Under the pieces are notes generated by a model. The model saw only the letters and a program-made list of their open reading frames with translations, made no database searches and was not told where the DNA came from. A stretch of 64,000 bases of DNA from Acidobacteriaceae bacterium (GTDB taxonomy: Bacteria; Acidobacteriota; Terriglobia; Terriglobales; Acidobacteriaceae). The DNA is taken from assembly GCA_003134855.1 (NCBI GenBank), contig PLCS01000010.1, positions 186,001-250,000 on the forward strand, written 5' to 3'. Shown in pieces: positions 1 through 8,470 of the stretch. Position 1 is the first letter of the stretch; each line of letters begins with the position of its first letter. The translations under genes were made by a program, and so were the position numbers.

Positions 1-1011
1 AACCACCCCCCATGCTCCCTGCACCATGAACTGCATCAGCACCGCGCCGATGCCCAGCGAAACGGCCGAGTGGCCATAGGCGTAAAGCGGAATCACCGGA
101 ATCGCCAGCAAGGCTGCTGTGACGATGGCCCGCTTACGCCCCCACTTTTCCGAGAGCGCCCCGAAAACAAAGCCGCCGGCGATGGAGCCGAAGCCGTAGA
201 GCACACCGATTAGCCCCACAGTCCCCGGCGTGAGGTGGGCCTGGGTGGCCAGGAAGGTCGGATACACGTCCTGCGTGCCGTGCGAGAAGCTCATGAAGGC
301 GGTCATCAGCAAGACCAGGAAGAGAAACGTCGGCAGGAAGGCTAGCAGCCGGGCCAGATCGTGGATCTTAGCGGATTGGGCGTCAGCGGCGGAGCGCGCC
401 AGCCGCCGCTTCTTCCCTTCCAGCCAGACCGGCGATTCCGCCACCCGCGCCTGCACATAGAAGACCAGCAGCGCCGGCATCGCGCCCAGGATGAAGAGCC
501 CCCGCCAGCCAATCGAATGAAAGAAGAGAGCGAAGGCGCCTGCTGCCAGGATCGAGCCCAGCGCGTAGCCCTCCTGCAAGATGCCGCTGAAGACGCCGCG
601 GCCCTCGGTGGGAAGCGTCTCGAAGGCCAGCGCCGCGCCCACGCCCCACTCGCCGCCCATCGCCAGGCCAAAGAGCGCGCGCAGCACGAGCAGAGCGCCC
701 AGCGAGGGCGCAAAGGCGCAGGCCAACTCGATCACCGTGAAGCTCAGGATGTTCGCCATCAGCACCGGGCGGCGGCCATAGCGGTCGGCCAGCATCCCAA
801 AAACCAGCGCGCCCAGCGGACGGAAGAACTGAGTCATAAATACCGCTCCCAGAACGGCCGAGGGCTGGGCATGGAAATCCGCGGCGATGGCTTTGACGCA
901 GAAGATGAGCAGGAAAAAATCCAGCGAATCCATCGTCCAGCCCAGAAAGGCGGCCATAAAGGTGTGCCGCTGGGGGCCGGTCAGGCGCCGGAAGTCGTTC
1001 AAAATGGACAT
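1..1011 (-). CDS. MFS transporter, organic-acid/sugar-acid type (3' end outside window)
   Basis: Inner-membrane secondary transporter of the major facilitator superfamily. The 337 visible residues begin MSILNDFRRLTGPQ and show alternating hydrophobic helices, the MFS motif GMLADRYGRRP after helix 2, the helix-4/5 stretch GLAMGGEWGVG typical of the lactate/sialate/shikimate-type (SHS/NanT-like) branch, and a second cytoplasmic motif ALSEKWGRKR in the C-terminal half. The gene runs off the left edge in frame, so roughly the last 60-100 residues are missing. Substrate cannot be read from the sequence; a carboxylate such as lactate is the family-based guess. Nothing in the neighbours (YceI, GH42) settles it. 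Confidence 0.85.
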   Translation of the reverse strand, partial: MSILNDFRRLTGPQRHTFMAAFLGWTMDSLDFFLLIFCVKAIAADFHAQPSAVLGAVFMTQFFRPLGALVFGMLADRYGRRPVLMANILSFTVIELACAFAPSLGALLVLRALFGLAMGGEWGVGAALAFETLPTEGRGVFSGILQEGYALGSILAAGAFALFFHSIGWRGLFILGAMPALLVFYVQARVAESPVWLEGKKRRLARSAADAQSAKIHDLARLLAFLPTFLFLVLLMTAFMSFSHGTQDVYPTFLATQAHLTPGTVGLIGVLYGFGSIAGGFVFGALSEKWGRKRAIVTAALLAIPVIPLYAYGHSAVSLGIGAVLMQFMVQGAWGVV

Positions 1012-1033
1012 CAAAGCGAGAATAGCAGGAAAC

Positions 1034-1068
1034 AGAGATCAGAGATCAGGGATCAGAGATCAGAGACT
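1034..1068. repeat. five tandem AGAGATC-type heptamers
   Basis: Five consecutive 7-bp units (AGAGATC, AGAGATC, AGGGATC, AGAGATC, AGAGACT) lie in the leader of the MFS gene, between its start and the divergently oriented yceI gene. A related phrase (gagatctgggaccaggga) is seen just after trpE near 30,749. No regulatory role can be assigned. Confidence 0.6.
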
Positions 1069-1262
1069 CGAACTTCCATTCCAATACTGGTCTATAGGAA
1101 ACAGACAATAATTGTTGCAACAAATAACAATCGTCCAGCATCGATATTATGCAAGCGGATTTCGCGTGGCAGATCTCCCGTTTCCGCGCGCATTCGGTAA
1201 GAGCCTCTCCTCTCCACAACCCCCGCAGCGGCCCAACGGCCCTAAAACGAAAGGATTATGCA

Positions 1263-1841
1263 ATGAAGCGTTTGGCAATTCTGACTGGCATACTGGCGCT
1301 GGCGGCTCCCATGGCCGTGGCGCAAACCTCCGCCTGGGCCACCGATCCGGCCCACAGCGAAGTCGATTTCACGATCCGCCACGGCGGCGTCTCCAACATA
1401 CATGGTCGCATAGGCGGAGTCAAAGGCACCCTTGTTTACAATGAGGCGGACGTTACCAAGTCCACCGTGACGGTCACCATCGACACCACCACCGTGGACA
1501 CCGGCGAGGCGGCCCGCGATACGCACCTCAAAACAGACGCATTTTTCGACGTGGTCAAGTTTCCCACGGCAACTTTCACCAGCTCCAGCGTGGTGAAGAA
1601 TGGCAGCAAGCTGACGGTGAACGGCAACCTGACCCTGCACGGCGTCACCCTGCCCGTGGTGCTCGATGTGGAAGGCCCCAGCACGCCCGTCGAAGGAATG
1701 ATGGACCATAAGACGCACTCCGGCTTCTCCGCCACCACCACCATCAGCCGCACCGCCTTCGGGATTGGGACCAACTTCCCGGCGGTCATGGTGGGCGACA
1801 TGGTCAAGCTGACCATCGATGTGGAGATCGTCAAGCAGTAA
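1263..1841 (+). CDS. YceI-family periplasmic lipid-binding protein
   Basis: 192-residue exported protein. Residues 1-20 (MKRLAILTGILALAAPMAVA) are a classical Sec signal peptide. The mature part has the YceI hallmarks: a start like WATDPAHSEVDFTIRHGG, then a beta-rich lipocalin-like barrel with LTLHGVTLPV and a final region FGIGTNFPAVMVGDMVKLTIDVEI. Family members bind polyisoprenoid or amphiphilic lipids in the periplasm; the ligand here is unknown. The start at 1263 was chosen over upstream in-frame starts because AAAGGA lies at the right distance and because the signal peptide begins there. It stands alone between the MFS transporter and the GH42 gene. Confidence 0.9.
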   Translation: MKRLAILTGILALAAPMAVAQTSAWATDPAHSEVDFTIRHGGVSNIHGRIGGVKGTLVYNEADVTKSTVTVTIDTTTVDTGEAARDTHLKTDAFFDVVKFPTATFTSSSVVKNGSKLTVNGNLTLHGVTLPVVLDVEGPSTPVEGMMDHKTHSGFSATTTISRTAFGIGTNFPAVMVGDMVKLTIDVEIVKQ

Positions 1842-1911
1842 CCCGGGCCGGTTCCGGTCCGGAAACAGATCGTTGGCATCTCCTGCCGGGAATCGACTCA
1901 TCTCCTCCGCG

Positions 1912-1953
1912 GTTCCGGTCGCTGCCGGTCTTCCCTCCGGCGGCGACCGGAAC
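1912..1953. terminator. long hairpin downstream of yceI
   Basis: An 11-bp perfect inverted repeat (GTTCCGGTCGC / GCGACCGGAAC) continues after one T-G pair into GCCGG/CCGGC, giving a 17-bp stem with an 8-nt loop. It lacks a clear T-run, so it may be a transcript-end stabiliser or a dispersed palindrome rather than a classical rho-independent terminator. Confidence 0.5.
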
Positions 1954-2075
1954 TTGCGAACCGGCGATGCGCATCGCCACTCACCCGGAGATGGTCTTGC
2001 TGTACTTCGAGTAAAAGTGATCTCATGGGGTATCAGAATCTTGAGATCGCTTTTCATTCGGAAAGAGGACGGACA

Positions 2076-4241
2076 TTGCGCTGCCAGAGTCAACGATTTC
2101 TACTTCCTGCCGCTGCTGTTTTCCTGTTTGCCTGCGTCACCGCCGGCGCCCAGCAAACCAATCCCGCCGCCGCTTCCACGCTGGAGTTCCCGACCGTGCT
2201 CTATGGCGTGGCCTACTACAACGAGTACATGCCGCAAAATGCGCCTGACCGCCTCGACAAGGATGTCGCCCTGATGAAGGCTGCCGGCCTCAACGTCGTG
2301 CGCATGGGCGAGTCCACCTGGAGCCTTTGGGAGCCGGAGGACGGACGCTTCGAGTATGCCTGGATGGATCGCGTTGTCGACGCCATGGGCAAAGCCGGCA
2401 TCAAGGTGATTCTGGGCACGCCCACCTACTCGGTTCCCGCCTGGATGGCCCACCAGCACCCGGAGATCCTCGCCCGGCGCACCCCCGGCGGCATGTTTGG
2501 CGGCGCGCCGGTGGACGGTACCTACGGCTACCGGCAGAACATGGACACCGACTCGCCCGCCTATCGCTTTTACACCGAGCGGCTGATCCGCCACATCGTT
2601 GCCCATTACAAGGACAACCCGGTCGTCATCGGCTGGCAACTGGACAACGAAACCTCCAGCTACGACGCGGCTAATCCCGACGATTTCATCGGCTTCCAGC
2701 ATTATCTGGAGAAGAAGTTCGGCACGCCCGAAGCCCTCAGCAATGCCTGGTTCCTCAACTACTGGGGCCAGAACCTGCACACCTGGGAAGACCTTCCCGC
2801 CCGCGACGGCGCGCAGAGCACCGGCTACAAGCTGGAGTGGACCCGCTGGAGCCAGATGCGCGTTACCGACTTCCTCCACTGGCAGTCGGTCCTCGTCCGC
2901 GAATGCGCCTCGCCCCGCCAGTTCGTCACCACCGACTACGGTGGCATGATGAAGGCCGACGTCAACGAAGAAGCCATCGCCGGCTCCCTCGACATTGTCG
3001 CCGACAACATCTATCACGGCACTCAGGACCACTACGACGGATCGTTTCAGGCCCTGCAGAGCGACTTCTCCCGCTCCCTGAAGCACGCCAACTTCCTGGT
3101 GACCGAGACCAACGCTCAGACCATAGGTTGGTCCTCCGGCAGCCAATTCCCGCCCTACGACGGCCAAATCCGCGAAGATGTTTATACCTATCTGAGCCAC
3201 GGCGCGAATATGGTCGAGTACTGGCATTGGGCCTCGATCCACGCCAACCAGGAGACCTACTGGAAGGGCGTGCTCTCGCACGATCTGGAGCCCAATCGCG
3301 CTTATGCAGAGGTCAGCCGCACCGCGCATGAACTGGAGAAGATCGGCCCGCATCTGGTGGGACTCAAGCAGCACAGCGATGTGGCGATTCTCTGGAGCCG
3401 CGATTCGCTGAATGCGATCAAGGCGATGCCCTATGGCGGGGGTGTTCCGGCTCGCAGTTGGACGGGCGAGCCCGACGGTTACCTCTCACTGGTGCAGCAG
3501 ATGCACAAGTCGCTCTACGACCTGAATATCGGCGCGGACTTTGTGCTGCCGACGACGCAGGATTTCTCGGCCTACAAGCTGCTGATTGTTCCGGCGCTCT
3601 ACATCGCCGACGACGCCCTGTTGCAGCGGATCTCGGATTACGTGAAGAACGGCGGCCACGTGGTGATGACCTTCAAGAGCGGCTTCGCCAACGAAAACAC
3701 GGCCGTGCGCTGGGTTCGCGCTCCCGGCCCCCTGCGCGAGGCCGCCGGCATCAGCTACCAGGAGTTCTCGAACCTGGAGGCTCCGTTGGCTCTCAAGGGC
3801 GATCCCTTCCACGTTGGCTCCGGCAACAAGGCCTCCTACTGGGCCGAGTTTCTCCAGCTCGAACACGCCAAGCCACTGGCCTATTACGACCATCCCTTCT
3901 TCGGAAAGTGGCCGGCGATTACCGAGAATGACTTTGGCTCGGGCACGCTGCTTTACGAAGGGACCTACCTCTCCGACAAGCTGCAAACCGCCATTCTCCG
4001 CAACACTCTGGAGAAGCTCGGCCTCAGCGGAGCGGATCAGCAACTTCCCCCCTCGATTCACGTCCGGCACGGCGTCAATCGCATGGGAAAACGGCTGCAT
4101 TACTACTTCAACTACTCCAGCGCGGAGGTGAAGGCGCCCTACGCCTACGCCGCCGGAACCAACCTGCTCGACGGCAAGCCGGTCGCCAACTCCGCCGAAC
4201 TGACGCTCGGGCCCTGGGACCTGGCGATTATCGAGGAGTAG
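2076..4241 (+). CDS. Secreted GH42 beta-galactosidase
   Basis: 721-residue glycoside hydrolase family 42 enzyme hydrolysing terminal beta-D-galactosides. The TIM barrel starts at YGVAYYNEYMP; the acid/base Glu is in the motif GWQLDNE (E192) and the nucleophile Glu in LVTETNAQ (E344). A trimerisation/Rossmann-like middle domain (LLIVPALYIADDAL) and a C-terminal beta domain follow, as usual for GH42. I place the start at TTG 2076: GAGGA lies 6 bp upstream, and this start gives a clean signal peptide (RFLLPAAAVFLFACVTAGA). An ATG 51 bp upstream would put 17 non-signal residues before it. It is probably periplasmic or extracellular and fits with the other glycosidases at 38.8-47.8 kb. Confidence 0.9.
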   Translation: MRCQSQRFLLPAAAVFLFACVTAGAQQTNPAAASTLEFPTVLYGVAYYNEYMPQNAPDRLDKDVALMKAAGLNVVRMGESTWSLWEPEDGRFEYAWMDRVVDAMGKAGIKVILGTPTYSVPAWMAHQHPEILARRTPGGMFGGAPVDGTYGYRQNMDTDSPAYRFYTERLIRHIVAHYKDNPVVIGWQLDNETSSYDAANPDDFIGFQHYLEKKFGTPEALSNAWFLNYWGQNLHTWEDLPARDGAQSTGYKLEWTRWSQMRVTDFLHWQSVLVRECASPRQFVTTDYGGMMKADVNEEAIAGSLDIVADNIYHGTQDHYDGSFQALQSDFSRSLKHANFLVTETNAQTIGWSSGSQFPPYDGQIREDVYTYLSHGANMVEYWHWASIHANQETYWKGVLSHDLEPNRAYAEVSRTAHELEKIGPHLVGLKQHSDVAILWSRDSLNAIKAMPYGGGVPARSWTGEPDGYLSLVQQMHKSLYDLNIGADFVLPTTQDFSAYKLLIVPALYIADDALLQRISDYVKNGGHVVMTFKSGFANENTAVRWVRAPGPLREAAGISYQEFSNLEAPLALKGDPFHVGSGNKASYWAEFLQLEHAKPLAYYDHPFFGKWPAITENDFGSGTLLYEGTYLSDKLQTAILRNTLEKLGLSGADQQLPPSIHVRHGVNRMGKRLHYYFNYSSAEVKAPYAYAAGTNLLDGKPVANSAELTLGPWDLAIIEE

Positions 4242-4295
4242 AGATAGACAAAGAACGATTCGCAACGAATTCACGCGTCTGGGGATCAACCGCCG

Positions 4296-4772
4296 ATGGC
4301 AGGACTCAAGCAGGAAATCGCGCAGCAGCGCCCCTTCGCCAGCCTGGAGGAAGAGGCGCTGCTGAATCTGCTGCGCACCTCGGACTGCCTCGACCGCGCC
4401 GTTCACCGGAAGACCCGCGAGTGGGGCGTGAGTTCGACGCAGTACAACGTGCTGAGGATTCTGCGCGGGGCGCAACCGGACGGGCTGACCTGTTCGGCCA
4501 TCGGCCGCCGGATGATTACCGCCGAGCCGGACATTACGCGCCTGCTCAAGCGGCTGAAGGCGATCAAGCTGATTCGCCAGCAGCGCGACTCTCAGGACCG
4601 GCGCGTGGTCCGGACACGGATCTCCGAGGCTGGGCTCAAGCTGCTCAGCGCGATGGACCCGGTGATTCTTGCGGTTCCGGGGGAGTTGCTGGGAGGGCTG
4701 AGCCAAGTGGAGTTGGCAGAGCTGATTCGCTTGCTGGAGCTGGCGCGCGGGCGTTGCGAAGCGTCTCAATAG
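4296..4772 (+). CDS. MarR-family transcriptional regulator
   Basis: 158-residue winged-helix regulator. The core has the MarR pattern: YNVLRILRGAQPDGLTCSAIGRRMITAEPDITRLLKRLKAIKLIRQQRDSQDRRVVRTRISEAG is split into recognition helix (AEPDITRLLKRL) and wing (RDSQDRRVVRTRI). It lies 54 bp downstream of the GH42 gene in the same direction, so it may be co-transcribed, although a ligand link to galactosides is only inference. It converges with the LuxR-type gene, with 33 bp between the stops. No strong ribosome binding site is visible before the ATG. Confidence 0.85.
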   Translation: MAGLKQEIAQQRPFASLEEEALLNLLRTSDCLDRAVHRKTREWGVSSTQYNVLRILRGAQPDGLTCSAIGRRMITAEPDITRLLKRLKAIKLIRQQRDSQDRRVVRTRISEAGLKLLSAMDPVILAVPGELLGGLSQVELAELIRLLELARGRCEASQ

Positions 4773-4805
4773 CTCAAGAGGTGATCGCGGCCCTCGGCGC
4801 TCCGC

Positions 4806-5552
4806 CTATTTGCCCACAACCTTTTGCGCCACCGCTTCTTCATCCGTATCGGACTTGATGATCTTGTTGTGCAGGCAATAGAGGGCCAGCTCCAGCCGGT
4901 CGCTGACGCCCAGCTTGTCGTAGATCTTGCGCAGATAATTCTTGATCACCTGCTCGGTGGTTCCCAGCTGGTAGGCAATCTCCTTGTTGCGCTTGCCCTG
5001 GGTAATGCAGGTGATGATGGCCATCTCCTTGGGCGAGAGCTTGGGCTGGGTGCGCGGGTTCACCAGGGCGGAGGCCTGGGCACGATAGGCCTCGATGACC
5101 CAACTGACCGATTGATTGTCGATCCAGGTTTCGCCGGCCGCGATGCGGCGCACACAGCGCACCAGCAGGTCAGGCGAGATGGAGCGGCTGACGATGCCGC
5201 GCACGCCCCGCCGGTACAGCTCGACGGTCTGACTTTCGTCGGCGGCCACGGCCTGCACAATCAGCTTCACATCGGGGGCGGCGCGCAGCAGCTCGGGGAT
5301 CACGTTGGCCGTGCCGGTCAGCAGGCTGCCCTCCAGCAGAACAATGTCGGAGGGATAGCGCTCGATGGCCAGGCGCAGATTTTCCAGCGTGTCGGCCTGG
5401 GCCACAACGCGGAGATCGTCTTCCAGCGCGAAGACCTTGCGAATGCCGACGCGATAGATCGCTTGGGAATCCGCAAGAATCACGCGGATGGTTCCCGGCT
5501 TGACCGAAGCGTCGAGGGTCTCAATGTCAGCAGAATCGTCGTAAAAGTCCAT
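4806..5552 (-). CDS. LuxR/NarL-type regulator with atypical receiver domain
   Basis: 248 residues: an N-terminal response-regulator fold (about 21-135) and a C-terminal GerE/LuxR helix-turn-helix (about 176-240; LSPKEMAIITCITQGKRNKEIA then KNYLRKIYDKLGV). The receiver departs from the phosphorylation consensus. The beta-3 Asp is replaced by Glu (E74 in VLLEGS), the beta-5 Lys by Arg (R123 in GIVSRS), and the conserved Ser/Thr region reads VQAVAA. The DNA-binding half is intact. It probably acts without classical Asp phosphorylation, either constitutively or by another input. It sits 30 bp behind the PilZ gene on the same strand, so the two likely form an operon and may link c-di-GMP to transcription. 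Confidence 0.85.
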   Translation of the reverse strand: MDFYDDSADIETLDASVKPGTIRVILADSQAIYRVGIRKVFALEDDLRVVAQADTLENLRLAIERYPSDIVLLEGSLLTGTANVIPELLRAAPDVKLIVQAVAADESQTVELYRRGVRGIVSRSISPDLLVRCVRRIAAGETWIDNQSVSWVIEAYRAQASALVNPRTQPKLSPKEMAIITCITQGKRNKEIAYQLGTTEQVIKNYLRKIYDKLGVSDRLELALYCLHNKIIKSDTDEEAVAQKVVGK

Positions 5553-5582
5553 AGCAGGTATTTGCCACGCCTACTCCGGCTG

Positions 5583-6050
5583 TCACTGCTCGGCGAACTG
5601 ATACTCGTCAATCGTGGCGGCAGCCCGATAGTTACTTTGGTTCTTTGAGCAGCGTACCACACGTCCCTGACAATGGACCAGAACATCGTGAGGCGTACCC
5701 AAAATAGCACCGGGCATGCGCAGGGAAAAACGGACTTCCAGCCCGGATGGCACCGGGCTATCAAGCTCAAAAACCACGCCGCTGGCCGAGACATTCCGGG
5801 TAACAGCGGCAATCTCATCACTGCCGGAGGTCAAGACAACGGGCAGCGCAAGCGGAAAACGCACCGCGCAACGCACTTCCTGCTGGGGAGAGGCCGGGCG
5901 GGAACGTGCGGATGTGAGCGGCAACGCTGACTTCAATGTATCCATAGTCGGTATCCAGGACCCATAGAGGGTCATCACCACTTTACCTGAGTTTTTCCTC
6001 CCTTCACAGGACACCAAAGTTTCCCATAAAGTAATGTGCGGATTAGTCAT
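5583..6050 (-). CDS. PilZ-domain protein
   Basis: Up to 155 residues with one PilZ domain, a beta-barrel that binds cyclic di-GMP. The N-terminal arginine motif is reduced (EVRCAVRFPLALPV, with the RxxxR spacing R-x-x-x-R recognisable as RCAVR), and the second signature reads TRNVSASGVVFEL, close to the usual D/NxSxxG. It is cytosolic, and the effector target is unknown. The start is uncertain: an ATG at 6050 gives the longest form, while internal starts near 5975 or 5945 would remove a poorly conserved leader without touching the domain. It is followed after 30 bp by the LuxR-type regulator. Confidence 0.75.
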   Translation of the reverse strand: MTNPHITLWETLVSCEGRKNSGKVVMTLYGSWIPTMDTLKSALPLTSARSRPASPQQEVRCAVRFPLALPVVLTSGSDEIAAVTRNVSASGVVFELDSPVPSGLEVRFSLRMPGAILGTPHDVLVHCQGRVVRCSKNQSNYRAAATIDEYQFAEQ

Positions 6051-6092
6051 ACTGACTTCACCGTAAACGCCCCTGTGCGTCTGAAAATAATT

Positions 6093-6154
6093 CGCATCAA
6101 ATTAGCGTTTTGATGCGTATCTTAGGAATTCGCATCATATACTGAATTTGATGA
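6093..6154. promoter_or_regulatory. palindromic operator region of the vapBC-type operon
   Basis: A perfect 9-bp inverted repeat CGCATCAAA/TTTGATGCG (6093-6101 and 6109-6117, 7-bp spacer) is followed by a second GCATCA at 6132-6137 and TGATG at 6150-6154. The four half-sites lie 55-115 bp before the antitoxin start. Ribbon-helix-helix antitoxins normally autoregulate by binding such repeats; binding here is inferred. Confidence 0.6.
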
Positions 6155-6209
6155 CGATCGCTTGGGCGGTAGCGCGGCAAAGGATCGGCGTCGCCGTGAG
6201 GAGGAACCG

Positions 6210-6449
6210 ATGAGAACCACGCTCGATATTCGGGATGATGTACTGGAACAGGTGAGGGAGTATGCGGCAGCACGGTCGATCAGCAAGGGCGCTGCGGCTT
6301 CGGAGATTCTTGAGCGCGGCCTCAACGCCGAGGTGCCGACGAAGTGGGAGAACGGCATTCTGATCTTCTCGCCCGGACCGGATTCGGAGATGATCACGCT
6401 GGAAAAGGCGCTGGCGCTGAAGGATGCAATGGAGAGTGAACTGCCGTGA
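6210..6449 (+). CDS. vapB: VapB-type ribbon-helix-helix antitoxin
   Basis: 79-residue antitoxin. The N-terminal half (MRTTLDIRDDVLEQVREYAAARSIS) is a ribbon-helix-helix DNA-binding motif. The C-terminal half is acidic and probably wraps the toxin. The start at 6210 has GAGGAA just upstream; a TTG further upstream (6162) would add an unlike Arg-rich leader. Its last four bases overlap the toxin start (GTGA), the usual translational coupling of a type II toxin-antitoxin pair. It is expected to repress its own promoter through the palindromes at 6093-6154. Confidence 0.85.
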   Translation: MRTTLDIRDDVLEQVREYAAARSISKGAAASEILERGLNAEVPTKWENGILIFSPGPDSEMITLEKALALKDAMESELP

Positions 6450-6892
6450 GTATCGCTTTGCTGGACGTGAATGCTCTGCTCGCTCTCCTGTGGGAAAATC
6501 ACTCGTTTCATGCGCGCATGGCCCGGTGGTTTACGAGTAATGAGAATCGGGGATGGGCCACCTGCCCGATCACCGAGCAGGGTTTTGTGCGCATGGTCAG
6601 CAATGCCGCATATATGAATCCGGCGCCGGGAGTTGGTTCGGCGCTTAATTTGCTTGAGAAAACAAACGAAGCGAGCAGAAACCACCAATTCTGGGCCGAC
6701 GACCTTCCTCTCTCCGCGCTCAGTTCATCTATACGGCGTCGCCTGCAAGGCCCCAAGCAGATCACCGACGCCTACCTGCTCGCCCTGGCCATGCACCATA
6801 AAGCGAAGCTGGTCACCTTCGATCGCAGGATTGAGGTCCTCGCACCGGAGGGAAGCGCGGAACGGGAAGTGCTGGTGATTCTGCGTCCATGA
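6446..6892 (+). CDS. vapC: VapC-type PIN-domain ribonuclease toxin
   Basis: 148-residue PIN-domain protein starting at a GTG that overlaps the vapB stop. The acidic catalytic residues expected for a Mg2+-dependent RNase are present: D7 in ALLDVNALLAL, E44 in CPITEQGFVRMV, D108 in ITDAYLLALA and D126 in VTFDRRIEVL. The TEQGF form resembles the FitB/VapC subgroup. When free of antitoxin, such proteins cleave tRNA or rRNA and halt translation. It appears intact. Confidence 0.88.
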   Translation: MSIALLDVNALLALLWENHSFHARMARWFTSNENRGWATCPITEQGFVRMVSNAAYMNPAPGVGSALNLLEKTNEASRNHQFWADDLPLSALSSSIRRRLQGPKQITDAYLLALAMHHKAKLVTFDRRIEVLAPEGSAEREVLVILRP

Positions 6893-6945
6893 GGAGGGCG
6901 GATTTTGCGGCATCAATCTGGAGTGAGGCTGGCCCCCTGATGATC

Positions 6946-7278
6946 TTATACCTGGTGCATACAAGCGCCGCACAACTTGGCTCTTGGAGTACGCAATGGC
7001 TTATGGCAGTTCTTGCAGGGCGGGCCATAGAGCGAAATTCGGTGGTGCATGATTGCGTTCTCGTTCGATTCTTTAATGCCGGTAATACTCTCGTAGTGAG
7101 CGCGCACAGGCGCGAATAGCTCATGCAAAGGCGTATCTTTCAGCGAGGTTTCATGAGTACGCCTGTACTCCTTGACGGCCAATGTTGCCTGGCTGTACAA
7201 ACGCGCAATCGCAGCGTACTCGTCCTCATCCAGCATCGGCATTTCTTGCTTGCACCGCCAACACCATATTCGTTTCAT
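6946..7278 (-). CDS. Small protein with two zinc-ribbon knuckles, function unknown
   Basis: 110 residues with paired Cys motifs at both ends: CWRC near the N-terminus ([16 protein letters not shown]) and CKNC ... CGAC near the C-terminus ([23 protein letters not shown]). The middle is a charged helical segment. The arrangement suggests one or two structural zinc sites and possibly nucleic-acid or protein binding. It starts 25 bp after the ATP-grasp gene on the same strand, so it may share its transcript. I do not recognise a named family. Codon use and the clean Cys pattern support a real gene. Confidence 0.7.
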   Translation of the reverse strand: MKRIWCWRCKQEMPMLDEDEYAAIARLYSQATLAVKEYRRTHETSLKDTPLHELFAPVRAHYESITGIKESNENAIMHHRISLYGPPCKNCHKPLRTPRAKLCGACMHQV

Positions 7279-7303
7279 GCAGACTTACGCCTCAATGGTA
7301 ATG

Positions 7304-8314
7304 CTATTCCGACATTGGTTTGACCGCTATGGTCTTCTTTTTCTTCTTCGCAACCGGCTTCTTCTTCGTCACTTTGGCGGCAGCCTCAGCGCCCAAAAAC
7401 CTCGCCCAGCGCAGCTCCGGCACGTGCGGCGTCTTCTTCGCCTTGACAATCGCCAGATCGGCCACCTCTTTCACGATCCAGTCGAAGTTGGCCTGGCCAA
7501 TCGAATGTATGTCTGCATCGGGCACAGGGTTCATGAAGTCGATAGCGTAGGGGATGCCGTTCTCGACGGCAAACTCGACTGTGTTGAAGTCGTAGCCCAG
7601 CGCCTGGCAGAGCTTGACGGCGTCTTGCCGGATGCGCCGCAGCAGCCCTCTGGCGGCCGGCGGCGGATTCTCGATGTAGCGCTCGGCGTGCGGCCGGCGC
7701 GGGTCGTAAGCCATGATACGCACCTTCTTCCGGCCCACCACGTAGCAGCGGAAATACTCTGCGAAATTGACTGCCTTCTGGTAGACCATGCACAGGTCGC
7801 GGGTCTGGTCATAGGCGCGGAAGAACTCCTCGCGATTGTGAACGTGATGCACGTCGCGCCAGCCGCCGCCATCGATGGGCTTGAGGAAGCCTTCTTCGCC
7901 GACATAGGCAAAGACCGCCTCCCAGTCGAGCGGGTATTCCAGGTTGCGCATCGTGCGGTCGTTCGCGCCCGCGGGAAGCTGCTTGTGGGGCAGTATGACG
8001 GTCGGGGGCACGGCGACGCCCAGCTTCAAGGCCAGCGAGTAGTTGAAGAACTTGTCGTCGGCCGAGGCCCAGAAGGGATTGTTGATCACCACCGTTCCGT
8101 GCAGCGCGGCGTGCTTCAAAAAGGCGCGGTAGAAGGGGACGGCGTGGGAGATGCGGTCGATGATGACCGCGTAGCGCAGCGGCTGATCGATCTGCACGGC
8201 GCCGGTCAGGACGAACTCGGCCTGGATGCCGTCGATGTTGCGGGCGTTGATCTGTTCGACCAGCGCGCCGGGGAAGCTGTTTTCTCCGCCGAAAAGAATG
8301 CCAATTCGCTTCAT
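7304..8314 (-). CDS. ATP-grasp family ligase-like protein
   Basis: 336 residues. The N-terminal pre-ATP-grasp fold begins MKRIGILFGGENSFPGALVEQI, followed by the ATP-grasp half with FLKPIDGGGWRDVHHV, lysine and acidic residues for ATP-Mg, and the metal-binding stretch FNTVEFAVENGIPYAIDFMNP. The fold is that of D-Ala-D-Ala ligase/RimK-type carboxylate-amine ligases, but the substrate cannot be told. The C-terminus ends in a lysine-rich tail (about residues 317-332), which is unusual and could bind nucleic acid or anionic polymer. AGGAGG precedes the ATG. It is transcribed away from the cytidylate kinase-like gene. Confidence 0.8.
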   Translation of the reverse strand: MKRIGILFGGENSFPGALVEQINARNIDGIQAEFVLTGAVQIDQPLRYAVIIDRISHAVPFYRAFLKHAALHGTVVINNPFWASADDKFFNYSLALKLGVAVPPTVILPHKQLPAGANDRTMRNLEYPLDWEAVFAYVGEEGFLKPIDGGGWRDVHHVHNREEFFRAYDQTRDLCMVYQKAVNFAEYFRCYVVGRKKVRIMAYDPRRPHAERYIENPPPAARGLLRRIRQDAVKLCQALGYDFNTVEFAVENGIPYAIDFMNPVPDADIHSIGQANFDWIVKEVADLAIVKAKKTPHVPELRWARFLGAEAAAKVTKKKPVAKKKKKTIAVKPMSE

Positions 8315-8470
8315 GGGCCCCTCCTGGAAGGCGCGCCGCGCGCAGTGTGTGCAGGCGCGCCGGCGCACGCATCCAGTGTACGGCAGGCGCGTGCCGGCTG
8401 TGCGCGCCACACTGGAAAGAACGCCCCGGGGGGTGTAACGTAAACTGTTGAAGGATTGCGGGAGGGTAAG

